A stretch of DNA of 64,000 nt from Terribacillus halophilus (GCF_900162685.1 NZ_LT727827.1:351971-415970); one strand, 5' to 3'; shown: positions 25,309 through 34,012, counted from the stretch's first letter. A program made the numbers and translations. Notes: a model not told the origin generated them from the sequence alone.

Positions 25309-26991
25309 CTACATTTGTTTTGGAGCTCCGATGCCGAGAAGACGTAGCCCTTCTGCTAAAACAGTTTTGACGGCAGTGACGATGGCTAATCGAGCTGCCA
25401 GCTTTTCGTCTTCATTCAAGATACGTACTCTGCCGTAATAGCTGTTAAACACTTGCGCTAGGTCAATCACGTATTTTGCGATACGGGAAGGATCGTAGTT
25501 AACCGCTGCATACGTAACAGCCTCTGGGAACTGAAGCAATTGAGATAGAATTGGCCATGCCTCTGCAGCGGTATCTTTATCAATTTCCGAATTGGCAAGA
25601 TCCATCTCTCTTTTGGCAAGCAGTGTGCAAGCACGGGCATGGGTATATTGTACATATGGACCTGTCTCTCCTTCGACTCGAAGCATATCCTCAAGTGAAA
25701 AATCAATATCATGGATACGTTCCTGCTTCAAGTCGTGAAATAACACCGCACCCACGCCTACTTGTCTTGCCACTTCAGCTTTATTGATTAAGCTTGGGTT
25801 CTTTTTGGAAATATTAGCGTCTGCAAGCTGTATAGCCTGTTCTAATACTTTGTCCAGAAGCACAAGCTTTCCCTTACGAGTCGACATTTTTTTCCCATCC
25901 TGTAGTACCATACCAAATGGAATATGGGTAACACCATCCGACCAATCATATCCCATTTTCGTTAGGACGATTTTCAGTTGCTGGAAATGCAGACTTTGCT
26001 CATGCCCGACAACGTATAAACTTCTCGAGAAGTTATAGCTTTCCTTGCGGTAGATTGCTGCTGCAAGATCGCGCGTTGCGTAAAGTGTTGCTCCATCTTT
26101 CTTTTTGATCAAGCTAGGCGGCAGATTGTATGCATCTAATTGGACTACTTGTGCACCTTCCGACAAACTGAGCAGCCCTTTTTGTTCTAGTTCTTTGACA
26201 ACGCGATCCATTTTATTATTATAAAATGCCTCTCCTGCATCTGAATCAAACTTCACGCCCATCAGCTCATACACACGCCCGAATTCTTCCATTGACACAT
26301 CACGGAACCAGCGCCAAAGCTTATTTGCGTATGCGTCTCCCTGCTCCAATCTGCGGAACCAGTCTCGCCCTTCTTGAACTAGCTGCTCATTTTGTACGGC
26401 TTCTTCATGATAACGAATGTACAGCTTCAGCAGCTCCGGAATCGTGTTCCTGCGAACTTTCGCTTCATCTCCCCATTTCTCATACGCACAAATTAATTTG
26501 CCAAATTGCGTTCCCCAGTCTCCAACATGATTAATTCTTACAACCTGATAGCCCTGTTTTTCCAGCAAAAGACCTATGCTGTTGCCGATCACAGTAGAGC
26601 GAAGATGCCCCATTGAAAACGGCTTGGCGATGTTTGGAGATGACAAATCAATTGTCACCACCTCCCCCTGTCCAACCGTTGTACTTCCATACGCAACTTG
26701 CTGTTGTTGAATCGTTTGCAGCACCTGGCTGGCTGCATGTTCTTTGTTAAGCGTGAAATTCACATAGCCTCCCATTGCCTCGATAACAGAGAATGCTGGG
26801 TTCGATAGATTTGCTGCTAGTTCACTTGCAATATGCTGCGGCGATTTTCTCTTTTCTTTCGCTAATGCAAAACAAGGAAAAGCATAATCTCCATGCTGCA
26901 GCTGCTTCGGTCTTTCAATCAGTTTCGCTGTTTCTTCGGTTGATTTGTGCAGTGCTTCAGCTACTAGTTCAGCTGCAATTGATTTGTACAT
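25309..26991 (-). CDS. argS: Arginyl-tRNA synthetase
   Basis: A 560-aa class I synthetase charging tRNA-Arg. The HIGH-type motif is SSPNIAKPFSMGHLRSTVIG (SMGH) and the KMSKS-type motif is KKMSTRKGKLV. The N-terminal Arg-specific domain (about 1-100) and the C-terminal anticodon-binding DALR domain (about 440-560, ending LRLLGIGAPKQM) are complete. Expression is controlled by a T-box riboswitch directly upstream. Confidence 0.97.
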   Translation of the reverse strand: MYKSIAAELVAEALHKSTEETAKLIERPKQLQHGDYAFPCFALAKEKRKSPQHIASELAANLSNPAFSVIEAMGGYVNFTLNKEHAASQVLQTIQQQQVAYGSTTVGQGEVVTIDLSSPNIAKPFSMGHLRSTVIGNSIGLLLEKQGYQVVRINHVGDWGTQFGKLICAYEKWGDEAKVRRNTIPELLKLYIRYHEEAVQNEQLVQEGRDWFRRLEQGDAYANKLWRWFRDVSMEEFGRVYELMGVKFDSDAGEAFYNNKMDRVVKELEQKGLLSLSEGAQVVQLDAYNLPPSLIKKKDGATLYATRDLAAAIYRKESYNFSRSLYVVGHEQSLHFQQLKIVLTKMGYDWSDGVTHIPFGMVLQDGKKMSTRKGKLVLLDKVLEQAIQLADANISKKNPSLINKAEVARQVGVGAVLFHDLKQERIHDIDFSLEDMLRVEGETGPYVQYTHARACTLLAKREMDLANSEIDKDTAAEAWPILSQLLQFPEAVTYAAVNYDPSRIAKYVIDLAQVFNSYYGRVRILNEDEKLAARLAIVTAVKTVLAEGLRLLGIGAPKQM

Positions 26992-27013
26992 GTCTCATTC
27001 CTCCTAAAATAAA

Positions 27014-27250
27014 AATAACCCGTCTCTTCCATTTGGAAGAGACGGGTTATTCCGCGGTACCACTCTAATTGTCTTTTACAGACCAGCTCAACTTGATAAC
27101 GAGATTGATATCCCGGCAGCCCCTACTTTTCCGTACGTTCAAGGCTGCTGCCAAGAAAGTCCGGTTCCTGCCGCTCTCCACATCCCGCTTTCACCATCCG
27201 GGACTCGCTAACGTTTCCTGCTGCAGTACTCTCTTTCTTATCAGCTTACA
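27014..27250 (-). ncRNA. T-box riboswitch of argS
   Basis: On the minus strand the T-box AGAGTGGTACCGCGG (27066-27052) is followed at once by a terminator with a 17-bp stem (27015-27031 and 27036-27052) ending in TTTTTATTT. The 5' part shows an AGTA bulge, a GGATGGTGAAAGC distal loop and a Stem I base AAGAAAG/CTTTCTT. A probable specifier is CGG (27163-27161) preceded by GGAAC and followed by A, an arginine codon. Uncharged tRNA-Arg would stabilise the antiterminator and switch on argS. Confidence 0.95.
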
Positions 27251-27263
27251 TATATTGTTACTT

Positions 27264-27291
27264 ATTATAACGATTTTAACGTCAGATGCAA
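27264..27291 (-). promoter_or_regulatory. SigA promoter of argS
   Basis: TTGCAT (27291-27286), 16 nt, TATAAT (27269-27264) on the minus strand, just upstream of the T-box leader. Confidence 0.75.
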
Positions 27292-27296
27292 CCCCT

Positions 27297-27322
27297 GTTT
27301 AGAATTTTATGATGTCGGGAAA
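27297..27322 (+). promoter_or_regulatory. SigB promoter of the YfhE-like small gene
   Basis: GTTTAG (27297-27302), 14 nt, GGGAAA (27317-27322), close to the SigB consensus GTTTAA-N13-15-GGGWAW. It is 32 bp upstream of the small ORF and back-to-back with the argS promoter. Confidence 0.78.
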
Positions 27323-27354
27323 ACTAGTTATATCACGATGAAGGAGGAGATCGC

Positions 27355-27492
27355 ATGGCTAAACAATATAATAACTATCAGCCAGTACGTATGAATGGTG
27401 TGAGTCTATCGGATGCACGTGAAGTAAGTTTCCGCAAAGAGTTCAAACAAGCAGATATTGCCGGCGGCTTCCATAAGAAGAATAAAAGATAA
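27355..27492 (+). CDS. Small basic protein, YfhE-like
   Basis: A 45-aa ORF, MAKQYNNYQPVRMNGVSLSD at the start and FKQADIAGGFHKKNKR at the end. An ideal AAGGAGGA lies 7 nt before the ATG. The EVSFRKEFKQADIAGGF core resembles the short Bacillus protein YfhE, a SigB-controlled protein of unknown function. It is preceded by a SigB-type promoter and followed by a strong terminator, so it forms a single-gene stress unit. Function unknown. Confidence 0.75.
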   Translation: MAKQYNNYQPVRMNGVSLSDAREVSFRKEFKQADIAGGFHKKNKR

Positions 27493-27500
27493 TTCGTTCG

Positions 27501-27537
27501 AATCCTGCTGTTTCACAAAACAGCAGGATTTTTTTTG
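27501..27537 (+). terminator. Intrinsic terminator of the YfhE-like gene
   Basis: Perfect 13-bp stem AATCCTGCTGTTT/AAACAGCAGGATT (27501-27513 and 27518-27530) with loop CACA, then a T run. Confidence 0.93.
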
Positions 27538-27548
27538 TATACTTTCCC

Positions 27549-27588
27549 CCTGTTTTGCCGTCGTTATATATATAGCAGGCAAAACAGG
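27549..27588 (+). promoter_or_regulatory. Long inverted repeat over promoter and RBS of the ABC exporter
   Basis: Perfect 11-bp arms CCTGTTTTGCC (27549-27559) and GGCAAAACAGG (27578-27588) flank an 18-nt AT-rich centre with a TATATA -10-like sequence. The right arm contributes part of the AGGAGG ribosome-binding site. It fits either a repressor operator across the promoter or an mRNA hairpin masking the RBS. Confidence 0.65.
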
Positions 27589-27598
27589 AGGAGAAAAC

Positions 27599-28297
27599 AT
27601 GATAACAATAAAGGGTGTATCCCATCGTTATACAATGGGCAAGAAAGCAAAGGAAACAGTCGTCCCAGTGCTCCGCCATATTAATTTCCATGTGCAAAAA
27701 GGAGAAATTGTCAGTCTTGTCGGCAAAAGCGGCTCCGGAAAATCAACACTGCTGCATATCATCGGCGGTTTTATTAAGCCGACTAGCGGCGAAGTGGAGA
27801 TTAACAGGGCAGCGATTACTGCCTGGGATGAAGGCAGACTGGCTGATTTTCGCTTGCAGCACATCGGCTGCATCTTTCAAAACTTCCAGCTGATCCCAAG
27901 CATGACCGCTGCGCAAAATATTGAATTACCACTTATCCTTAATGGCACGTCCAAACAAATTCGCGATCAAAAAGTGGCCGATATGCTCCGTCAAGTGGAA
28001 CTCGAAGCATATCCCCACCATTATCCTTCTGAGTTATCCGGCGGCCAACAGCAACGTGTTGCAATCGCCAGAGCACTCATACTTGATCCGCCTTTAATTT
28101 TAGCGGATGAACCAACCGGTAGTTTAGATAGTGATACGGAGGCAGAACTTCTTGCTCTCATTCGTAAACTAAATAAACAGAACGGGATTACCTTTTTCTT
28201 AATAACACATGATCAAGAAGTTGCGGCTATTGCTGACCGACAGCTGGAAATCAAAGATGGTCAGATGCTCCAAGCGAATGGAGTGATGCCGGTATGA
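27599..28297 (+). CDS. ABC transporter ATP-binding protein (MacB/LolD/YknY type)
   Basis: A 232-aa ATPase with Walker A GKSGSGKST, Q-loop IFQNFQLIPSM, signature LSGGQQQRVAIARAL, Walker B LILADEPTGSLD and switch His in LITHDQEV. This is the subfamily that pairs with FtsX-like permeases. ATG at 27599 lies 7 nt after AGGAGG; upstream open codons belong to the small gene's region. It overlaps the permease start by 4 bp. No response regulator or kinase is adjacent. Confidence 0.92.
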   Translation: MITIKGVSHRYTMGKKAKETVVPVLRHINFHVQKGEIVSLVGKSGSGKSTLLHIIGGFIKPTSGEVEINRAAITAWDEGRLADFRLQHIGCIFQNFQLIPSMTAAQNIELPLILNGTSKQIRDQKVADMLRQVELEAYPHHYPSELSGGQQQRVAIARALILDPPLILADEPTGSLDSDTEAELLALIRKLNKQNGITFFLITHDQEVAAIADRQLEIKDGQMLQANGVMPV

Positions 28298-29610
28298 CAT
28301 TCGTAGATAAATGGCGGTTTGTACGCCAAAATATGAAAAAGAATCGCGTTCGTGTTTTCATGACAATTCTTGCAGCAGCAATGGGAAGCTGTTTTTTAAT
28401 TGTCCTCGCTTCCGTCGGTTTTGGTTTGCACGATTCTATCGTAAAAGATCAGCTGGAAAGCAGTGTGATTACGAAAATTGATATTTACGGAAAAAATGAA
28501 GCAGATCAAATCGGCTTTACAAGTGAAAATATCTCGGAATTGCAGGAGATAGAGGGAGTGAAAACCGTACGAGAAATACAGCACTTAGGTGAAACCTCTT
28601 ACCACATTGACGGATACACAAATGAAATACCCGAAGCGATTGCAGTCAATTTTGAAAAGGAAAAACAAGTTGGTCTAGAGCTGGAGAGCGGCAGATTACC
28701 TGAAGCAGAAAATGAAATTGTCGTCAGCAAAGATTTTGCGAAACGGCTCGCCCAGGATGACGTCGAAGAAAAAGACCTATATACGGATGAGGGCATGGTT
28801 AAAACTGAATATCAATATCAAGAGGATCTTCTTAACAAGGAAGTTGAGCTGCAAGCATCCGCCACTCCAGAAGGTACAAATGAGCCAAGGGCCACGACAG
28901 AAACTGTCAAGATTGTCGGTATTGAAGCAGCATCAGCAAATGAATATGTCTATATAAATACCGTCAAAACGACTCCTGCTTTGAAAAGAAAACTGGATGA
29001 AACATTACAAATGTCAGACAACTACACCAAGCAAGGAGATCCGCTTTACGGTCAAGTGGAAGTGTATGCCTCTAATGCTGAAGCAGTGGACGGTATCTTA
29101 TCTTCCTTAGAGGAAAAAGACTATCAAGCTTATTCTAACTTGGAAGAATTCAAAAACATTAATATCTTATTTAATGTTGCCAAAGCTGGACTGATTATCG
29201 TAGGTACAATTGCTGTATTAATCGCATCCATTGGCATTTACAATACGATGACAATGGCAGTAACGGAACGAGCACCCGATATCGGTATTATGAAAGCCAT
29301 CGGAGCAAATCCAAAGACGATCAAACAAATCTTTCTCATGGAGAGTACATTTATTGGGCTCGCCGGCGCATTGATTGGAACGGCTGTGGCATACCTGATC
29401 AGCTTCTCAGTTAATGCCGGCGTACCAATTATCTTGGAGCAAATATTCTCCGAAGAAATTCCGGAGACACTGCATCTTTCTTCTATCCCATTCTTGCTCG
29501 TGGCTATCAGTGTGTCGATTTGTTTGATTGTAACGATTCTATCTGGCTCAAGACCAGCTAAACAAGCGACAAATGTCGATGTCCTTCGGGCACTGCGCCG
29601 GGAAATCTGA
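28294..29610 (+). CDS. FtsX-like/MacB-type ABC transporter permease
   Basis: A 438-aa permease: TM1 near residues 20-45, a long extracytoplasmic MacB-like periplasmic-core domain (about 50-285, Glu-rich), then three helices (LIIVGTIAVLIASIGIYNTM, IGLAGALIGTAVAYLI and FLLVAISVSICLIVTIL). The conserved ERAPDIGIMKAIGANPKTI is typical of FtsX family permeases such as YknZ. It probably exports a peptide, drug or lipid with the preceding ATPase; substrate unknown. Confidence 0.88.
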   Translation: MTFVDKWRFVRQNMKKNRVRVFMTILAAAMGSCFLIVLASVGFGLHDSIVKDQLESSVITKIDIYGKNEADQIGFTSENISELQEIEGVKTVREIQHLGETSYHIDGYTNEIPEAIAVNFEKEKQVGLELESGRLPEAENEIVVSKDFAKRLAQDDVEEKDLYTDEGMVKTEYQYQEDLLNKEVELQASATPEGTNEPRATTETVKIVGIEAASANEYVYINTVKTTPALKRKLDETLQMSDNYTKQGDPLYGQVEVYASNAEAVDGILSSLEEKDYQAYSNLEEFKNINILFNVAKAGLIIVGTIAVLIASIGIYNTMTMAVTERAPDIGIMKAIGANPKTIKQIFLMESTFIGLAGALIGTAVAYLISFSVNAGVPIILEQIFSEEIPETLHLSSIPFLLVAISVSICLIVTILSGSRPAKQATNVDVLRALRREI

Positions 29611-29615
29611 CACTA

Positions 29616-29644
29616 TGACAATTGCGCAATTCTCATAGTATACT
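29616..29644 (+). promoter_or_regulatory. Candidate promoter of the sucrose repressor gene with inverted repeat
   Basis: TGACAA (29616-29621), 17 nt, TATACT (29639-29644). An inverted repeat TTCTCA-N8-TGAGAA (29630-29635 and 29644-29649) spans the -10. Confidence 0.5.
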
Positions 29645-29678
29645 GAGAACAACATTGCTTTTTGAAAGGATAGAAGAG

Positions 29679-30707
29679 ATGAAGACAATAGCGGATATAG
29701 CAAAAATGGCCGGCGTTTCAAAAAGCACAGTATCTCGCTATTTGAATGGCGGTTCTGTCAGTGATACGACAAAGAAAAAGTTAGAGCGTATTATCTCAGA
29801 GCAAAAGTACGTTCCAAACACATTTGCTCAAAGTCTCAAAGCTAAAAAAACAGCCATGATCGGTACGATTGTTCCCCGTCTCGATTCTTTTGCTGCCTCA
29901 CAAACCATGATTGGTATTGATGAATCTTTGCGGAGCCATGGCTATCAAATGCTCATAGCCAGTGCTAATCAGGAAATAGCACGGGAGATTGAAGCGATTC
30001 ACAATTTTGCCAGACAAAAAGTTGCAGGTATTATTCTTATGCCTGCTCAAATTACAAAAGAGCACATCTCCACTTTTCGGGATGCAGATTTGCCGCTTCT
30101 ATTAGTCGGGCAGCAGCATCCATCTTTCCCAAGCTTAATACATGAGGATTATGAAGCAGGCAGGATGATGGGAGAGTATGTTCTCAATCAAGGTCATCGG
30201 CACATCCTTTTTCTTGGGGTGACGGAGCGCGATATTGCTGTCGGAATGGAGCGAAAACGAGGCTTTCAAGAAGCACTCGCAAGGCACGAATGCCGTGCAG
30301 ATTATGCGGAAACCAGTTTCCGTATGCAGGATGCAATGAAAACAGCATTGCACCTATTACCTCAAACAGAAGCAACAGTAATTGTGGGAGCAACCGATAA
30401 TATTGCTTTAGGCCTTATTAAAGCCGCTCATCAGTTAGGTCTCCGCATTCCTCTGGATCTTTCTATAGCGGGTTTTGGCGGTTATGATACAACGGAAATT
30501 GTGACACCCGCTTTGACAACAGTCACTTATAACTATCTGGACATTGGCAAAAAAGCAGGCGAAGGCATCGTCCAGCTTGTCGAAGAAGCTGATTGGGATC
30601 TGCTAACCACGTCCCCCGTGGAAATATCGGTTCGTGAAAGCGTTGACAAAAAGAAAGACACGGTATATTCTATTACCAAAGAAACCGGTTCCAATGAAGG
30701 AACCTAA
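29679..30707 (+). CDS. LacI-family repressor, probably of sucrose use (ScrR-like)
   Basis: A 342-aa regulator with N-terminal HTH (TIADIAKMAGVSKSTVSRYL) and hinge helix (FAQSLKAKKT), then a periplasmic-binding-protein-like sensor domain. ATG at 29679 follows AAAGGA by 8 nt. It lies directly before genes for sucrose-6-phosphate hydrolase and a sucrose-type PTS EIIBC, and a LacI-type palindrome TGGAACCGGTTCCA sits between. The effector is inferred to be a sucrose derivative. Confidence 0.85.
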   Translation: MKTIADIAKMAGVSKSTVSRYLNGGSVSDTTKKKLERIISEQKYVPNTFAQSLKAKKTAMIGTIVPRLDSFAASQTMIGIDESLRSHGYQMLIASANQEIAREIEAIHNFARQKVAGIILMPAQITKEHISTFRDADLPLLLVGQQHPSFPSLIHEDYEAGRMMGEYVLNQGHRHILFLGVTERDIAVGMERKRGFQEALARHECRADYAETSFRMQDAMKTALHLLPQTEATVIVGATDNIALGLIKAAHQLGLRIPLDLSIAGFGGYDTTEIVTPALTTVTYNYLDIGKKAGEGIVQLVEEADWDLLTTSPVEISVRESVDKKKDTVYSITKETGSNEGT

Positions 30708-30724
30708 GGTCTTTGGTTTTTTTT
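30675..30724 (+). terminator. Terminator overlapping the end of the repressor gene
   Basis: Outer stem ACCAAAGA/TCTTTGGT (30675-30682 and 30710-30717) encloses an inner GGTTCC/GGAACC stem, then eight T. The left arm is inside the coding sequence. It separates repressor from scrB transcription. Confidence 0.8.
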
Positions 30725-30733
30725 ACCGCTTTA

Positions 30734-30747
30734 TGGAACCGGTTCCA
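30734..30747. promoter_or_regulatory. LacI-family operator upstream of the sucrose hydrolase gene
   Basis: Perfect 14-bp palindrome TGGAACCGGTTCCA, 22 bp before the scrB start, with the central CG expected for LacI-family sites. A related half site GAAACCGGTTCCA (30681-30693) occurs in the 3' end of the repressor gene. Confidence 0.8.
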
Positions 30748-30769
30748 AAATAAGAAAAGTGGTGATTTG

Positions 30770-32233
30770 ATGCGAGATGTAAATAAGTATCGCCTCTTGT
30801 CCGATGCAGAACCCAATGAATTGGAACAGCTTGCTATTCGTGTTCATGCCAGTCCATGGCGACAGCATTATCATATTCAGCCAAACACAGGACTGTTAAA
30901 TGATCCAAACGGTTTTGCCTTTTACAATGGCAAGTACCATCTTTTCTACCAATGGCATCCCTTCGGACCCATCCACGGTATGAAGTATTGGTACCATATG
31001 ACATCGGCTGATTTAGTCCATTGGGAGGACAACGGAGTAGGCATTGAACCTGGCGGAAGATATGACTCTCATGGCGCCTATTCTGGAAGCGCTTTATCCG
31101 AGGATGGTAAGCTCTACCTCTTTTATACAGGAAATACTCGTGACAAGGATTGGGAACGGCATCCTTATCAGTGTTTAGCTGTACTAGATGGCCAAGGACA
31201 TATCACCAAGCAGCATTTACCTTTTGTTGATTCACCACCTCCGGGATACACCGCTCATTTTCGCGATCCAAAAGTGTGGAAATCAGCAGACAGCTATTAC
31301 GCCGTCTTCGGAGCACAGCGTATTGACCAAACGGGATGTGTACTGCTTTACAAATCTGAGGATAAACAAAACTGGACCTATATCGGCGAATTAAAAACTT
31401 CCCTTCCTGATTTCGGCTATATGTGGGAATGCCCTGATTATTTCGAACTGGATGATAAAGGCGTACTCCTTTTTTGTCCGCAGGGCCTGCCTGCAGAGCC
31501 GGACCGGTTTGAGAACATTCATCAATCTGGCTATTTACTTGGTGAACCGATGAACCCAGATAAAGCCTGTTTTCATCATGGTAAATTCGAGGAATTAGAT
31601 CGCGGTTTTGATTTCTATGCCCCTCAGACTACTTTTACTCCTGATGGCAGACGAATCTTAATTGGCTGGATGGGCCTTCCTGATATGTTATATCCAACAG
31701 ATCAGCATGGCTGGGCTCACTGTCTCACACTAGCGCGGGAGCTTACGATTCAGGATAGCAAGCTGCTGCAGCGGCCGGTCAAGGAAGTGGAACTGCTTCG
31801 GAAAGAAAAAAGAGAGGCTGTACACAAGATCGCAAACAGTCAAATTCATCTAAAGGATTGGAACAGCTCTTCCTATGAATTGGTATGCGTATTAAGACTA
31901 GATGATGCATCTAAAGCCGGCATTGCCTTCCGAACTGGAGATAAAGAGGAGACCTTACTTTATTATGATGCCAATACGAAACATCTTCTTTTAGATCGTA
32001 CACAAACCGGGGAGAAATTAGCACAGGAGAACGGTCACATACGTCGTTATCCATTAGACAACAAAAAGATGGAGCTGCGATTGTTTGTCGATCAATCATC
32101 TGTAGAAGTGTTTATCAACGATGGAGAGGCTGTCATGACAGCTCGTCTATTTCCTTCCCAAGACAGCAATGGTATTAGTTTCTTTGCCGAAGGAGGAACA
32201 GCTTCATTTGACGCTACGCAGTGGTTGTTTTAA
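30770..32233 (+). CDS. scrB: Sucrose-6-phosphate hydrolase (GH32)
   Basis: A 487-aa GH32 enzyme splitting sucrose-6-phosphate to glucose-6-phosphate and fructose. The nucleophile Asp is in GLLNDPNGF, the transition-state Asp in HFRDPKVW and the acid/base Glu in MWECPDYF. A C-terminal beta-sandwich module (about 350-487) ends with LFVDQSSVEVFINDGE. ATG at 30770 (MRDVNKYRL) has a GTGGTG-type RBS; the longer open frame upstream crosses the operator. It is followed closely by the PTS gene. Confidence 0.93.
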   Translation: MRDVNKYRLLSDAEPNELEQLAIRVHASPWRQHYHIQPNTGLLNDPNGFAFYNGKYHLFYQWHPFGPIHGMKYWYHMTSADLVHWEDNGVGIEPGGRYDSHGAYSGSALSEDGKLYLFYTGNTRDKDWERHPYQCLAVLDGQGHITKQHLPFVDSPPPGYTAHFRDPKVWKSADSYYAVFGAQRIDQTGCVLLYKSEDKQNWTYIGELKTSLPDFGYMWECPDYFELDDKGVLLFCPQGLPAEPDRFENIHQSGYLLGEPMNPDKACFHHGKFEELDRGFDFYAPQTTFTPDGRRILIGWMGLPDMLYPTDQHGWAHCLTLARELTIQDSKLLQRPVKEVELLRKEKREAVHKIANSQIHLKDWNSSSYELVCVLRLDDASKAGIAFRTGDKEETLLYYDANTKHLLLDRTQTGEKLAQENGHIRRYPLDNKKMELRLFVDQSSVEVFINDGEAVMTARLFPSQDSNGISFFAEGGTASFDATQWLF

Positions 32234-32262
32234 CTGATTGAAATACAGAAAGGATGAGATTA

Positions 32263-33678
32263 ATGTCGGAAAACAAGAAAATTGCGCAAGAAGTCATCGA
32301 TGCAATCGGCGGAAAGGAGAACGTCTCTTCAATTGCGCATTGCGCTACTCGCCTTCGGATTGTTGTACACGAAAAAGATAAGATCGATAAGGATAGAGTT
32401 GAAAATATCGATAAAGTAAAAGGAGCATTTTTCAATTCGGGGCAATACCAAATCATCTTTGGTACAGGTACAGTGAACAGAATATACGAAGAAGTAAACG
32501 CGATTGGCATTGACAGTGCTTCTGTCCAAGAAGTAAAGCAAGCCGCCAAGAAAGATGGCTCTCCTTTCCAGCGTGCCATTCGAACATTTGGAGATGTGTT
32601 TGTACCAATCATACCAGTACTTGTTGCAACAGGTTTGTTTATGGGGCTGCGAGGCTTACTTACACAAGATCAAATACTCAGTTTGTTCGGTTTAGCTCCA
32701 GAAGATATATCGGATAACTTCCTCCTATATACAGAAGTACTGACAGATACAGCCTTTGCTTTTCTTCCTGCACTGGTTGCTTGGTCTTCGTTCAAAGTGT
32801 TCGGTGGAAGTCCTGTGTTAGGAATTGTCCTTGGTTTAATGCTTGTTAATCCGGCTTTGCCGAATGCCTATGCAGTTGCGGATGGTTCTGCTGAAGCAAT
32901 CACTTTATTTGGATTCATCCCTGTTGTTGGTTATCAAGGCTCTGTCCTGCCAGCTTTCTTTATTGGTCTTATCGGCGCTAAACTAGAAAAATCTCTGCGC
33001 CGCCGTATACCAGAAGCACTTGATTTGATTCTTACACCTTTTCTTACATTAACAATTATGATTACATTGGGTTTGTTCGCTATCGGTCCATTCTTCCATT
33101 CTCTAGAGGATCTCGTTTTGAATGGTACGCTTTCAGTATTGGATTTACCATTTGGAATAGCTGGCTTGCTAATCGGATTACTCAATCAGCTTATTGTGGT
33201 TACAGGCGTCCATCACATCTTCAATTTCCTTGAAATTCAACTATTAGAAAATCGAGGGTTAAATCCATTTAATGCAATTATTACCTGTGCGATGGCCGCT
33301 CAAGGTGCTGCATGTCTAGCTGTTGGACTTAAAACCAAGGATGCGAAATTGAAAGCGCTAGCACTACCGTCCTCCTTATCAGCTTTCCTTGGCATATCAG
33401 AACCCGCTATCTTCGGTGTTAATTTAAGATACGTCAAGCCATTCATTATGGGCTTAATAGGTGGCGGTGTTGGAGGGTTCCTCGCTTCCTTATTTGACTT
33501 AGCCGGAACAGGCATGAGTGTAACGGTTATACCTGGAACATTGCTTTATCTAAATAGTCAGCTACCGCTGTACATTTTGGTTAACGTAGTTGCCATGGCA
33601 GTAGCATTTTCGCTTACGTGGCTGTTTGGTTTTAAGGATAAGTCATTATCTGGAACTACAGCAACATCTTGCAGCTGA
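32263..33678 (+). CDS. scrA: PTS sucrose-type EIIBC permease
   Basis: A 471-aa glucose-superfamily PTS permease. The IIB domain (about 1-90) has the phospho-Cys in IAHCATRLRIVV; the IIC domain (about 105-460) has roughly ten helices and the conserved GISEPAIFGVNLRY. It phosphorylates sucrose on entry, feeding ScrB. No IIA domain is present, so IIA must come from elsewhere. Located 29 bp after scrB; AAAGGA precedes the ATG at 32263. Confidence 0.92.
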   Translation: MSENKKIAQEVIDAIGGKENVSSIAHCATRLRIVVHEKDKIDKDRVENIDKVKGAFFNSGQYQIIFGTGTVNRIYEEVNAIGIDSASVQEVKQAAKKDGSPFQRAIRTFGDVFVPIIPVLVATGLFMGLRGLLTQDQILSLFGLAPEDISDNFLLYTEVLTDTAFAFLPALVAWSSFKVFGGSPVLGIVLGLMLVNPALPNAYAVADGSAEAITLFGFIPVVGYQGSVLPAFFIGLIGAKLEKSLRRRIPEALDLILTPFLTLTIMITLGLFAIGPFFHSLEDLVLNGTLSVLDLPFGIAGLLIGLLNQLIVVTGVHHIFNFLEIQLLENRGLNPFNAIITCAMAAQGAACLAVGLKTKDAKLKALALPSSLSAFLGISEPAIFGVNLRYVKPFIMGLIGGGVGGFLASLFDLAGTGMSVTVIPGTLLYLNSQLPLYILVNVVAMAVAFSLTWLFGFKDKSLSGTTATSCS

Positions 33679-33682
33679 AAGA

Positions 33683-33711
33683 AAAAGGAGCGCCTGCTTG
33701 GCGCTCCTTTT
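33683..33711. terminator. Bidirectional terminator after the sucrose operon
   Basis: 8-bp GC-rich stem GGAGCGCC/GGCGCTCC (33687-33694 and 33700-33707) flanked by an A run and TTTTA. Confidence 0.9.
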
Positions 33712-34012
33712 ACGTATTTATAATCTTATGATCATGTCGATCAATATCATACTTATCCTTCAAATGTACTGGCGCCATCTTAACGACGAGCTGGAGAATA
33801 AATGTCGCTACAGCTAAATCATCCACTAACCCGATTCCAATGAGGAAATCTGGTATCAAATCGAATGGAAAGACGAAATACAACACAATCAATGCAATGG
33901 CGGTTACCTTCTTTGCTGCTGCCACTTCTTTAGCAGTAAAGAATGCTTTTAGAAATGGAATCGATTTGCGGAAATTGAACAGAAAACGGAGCCTGCTCCA
34001 TAACCTGATCAT
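33710..34012 (-). CDS. YkvA-like DUF1232 membrane protein
   Basis: About 100 aa. Contains the DUF1232 core LIVLYFVFPFDLIPDFLIGI followed by GLVDDLAVATFIL, with one or two hydrophobic helices. DUF1232 proteins are widespread, with unknown biochemical function. ATG at 34012 is 9 nt from AAAGGA; an ATG three codons earlier is only 3 nt away. Convergent to the sucrose operon. Confidence 0.82.
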   Translation of the reverse strand: MIRLWSRLRFLFNFRKSIPFLKAFFTAKEVAAAKKVTAIALIVLYFVFPFDLIPDFLIGIGLVDDLAVATFILQLVVKMAPVHLKDKYDIDRHDHKIINT

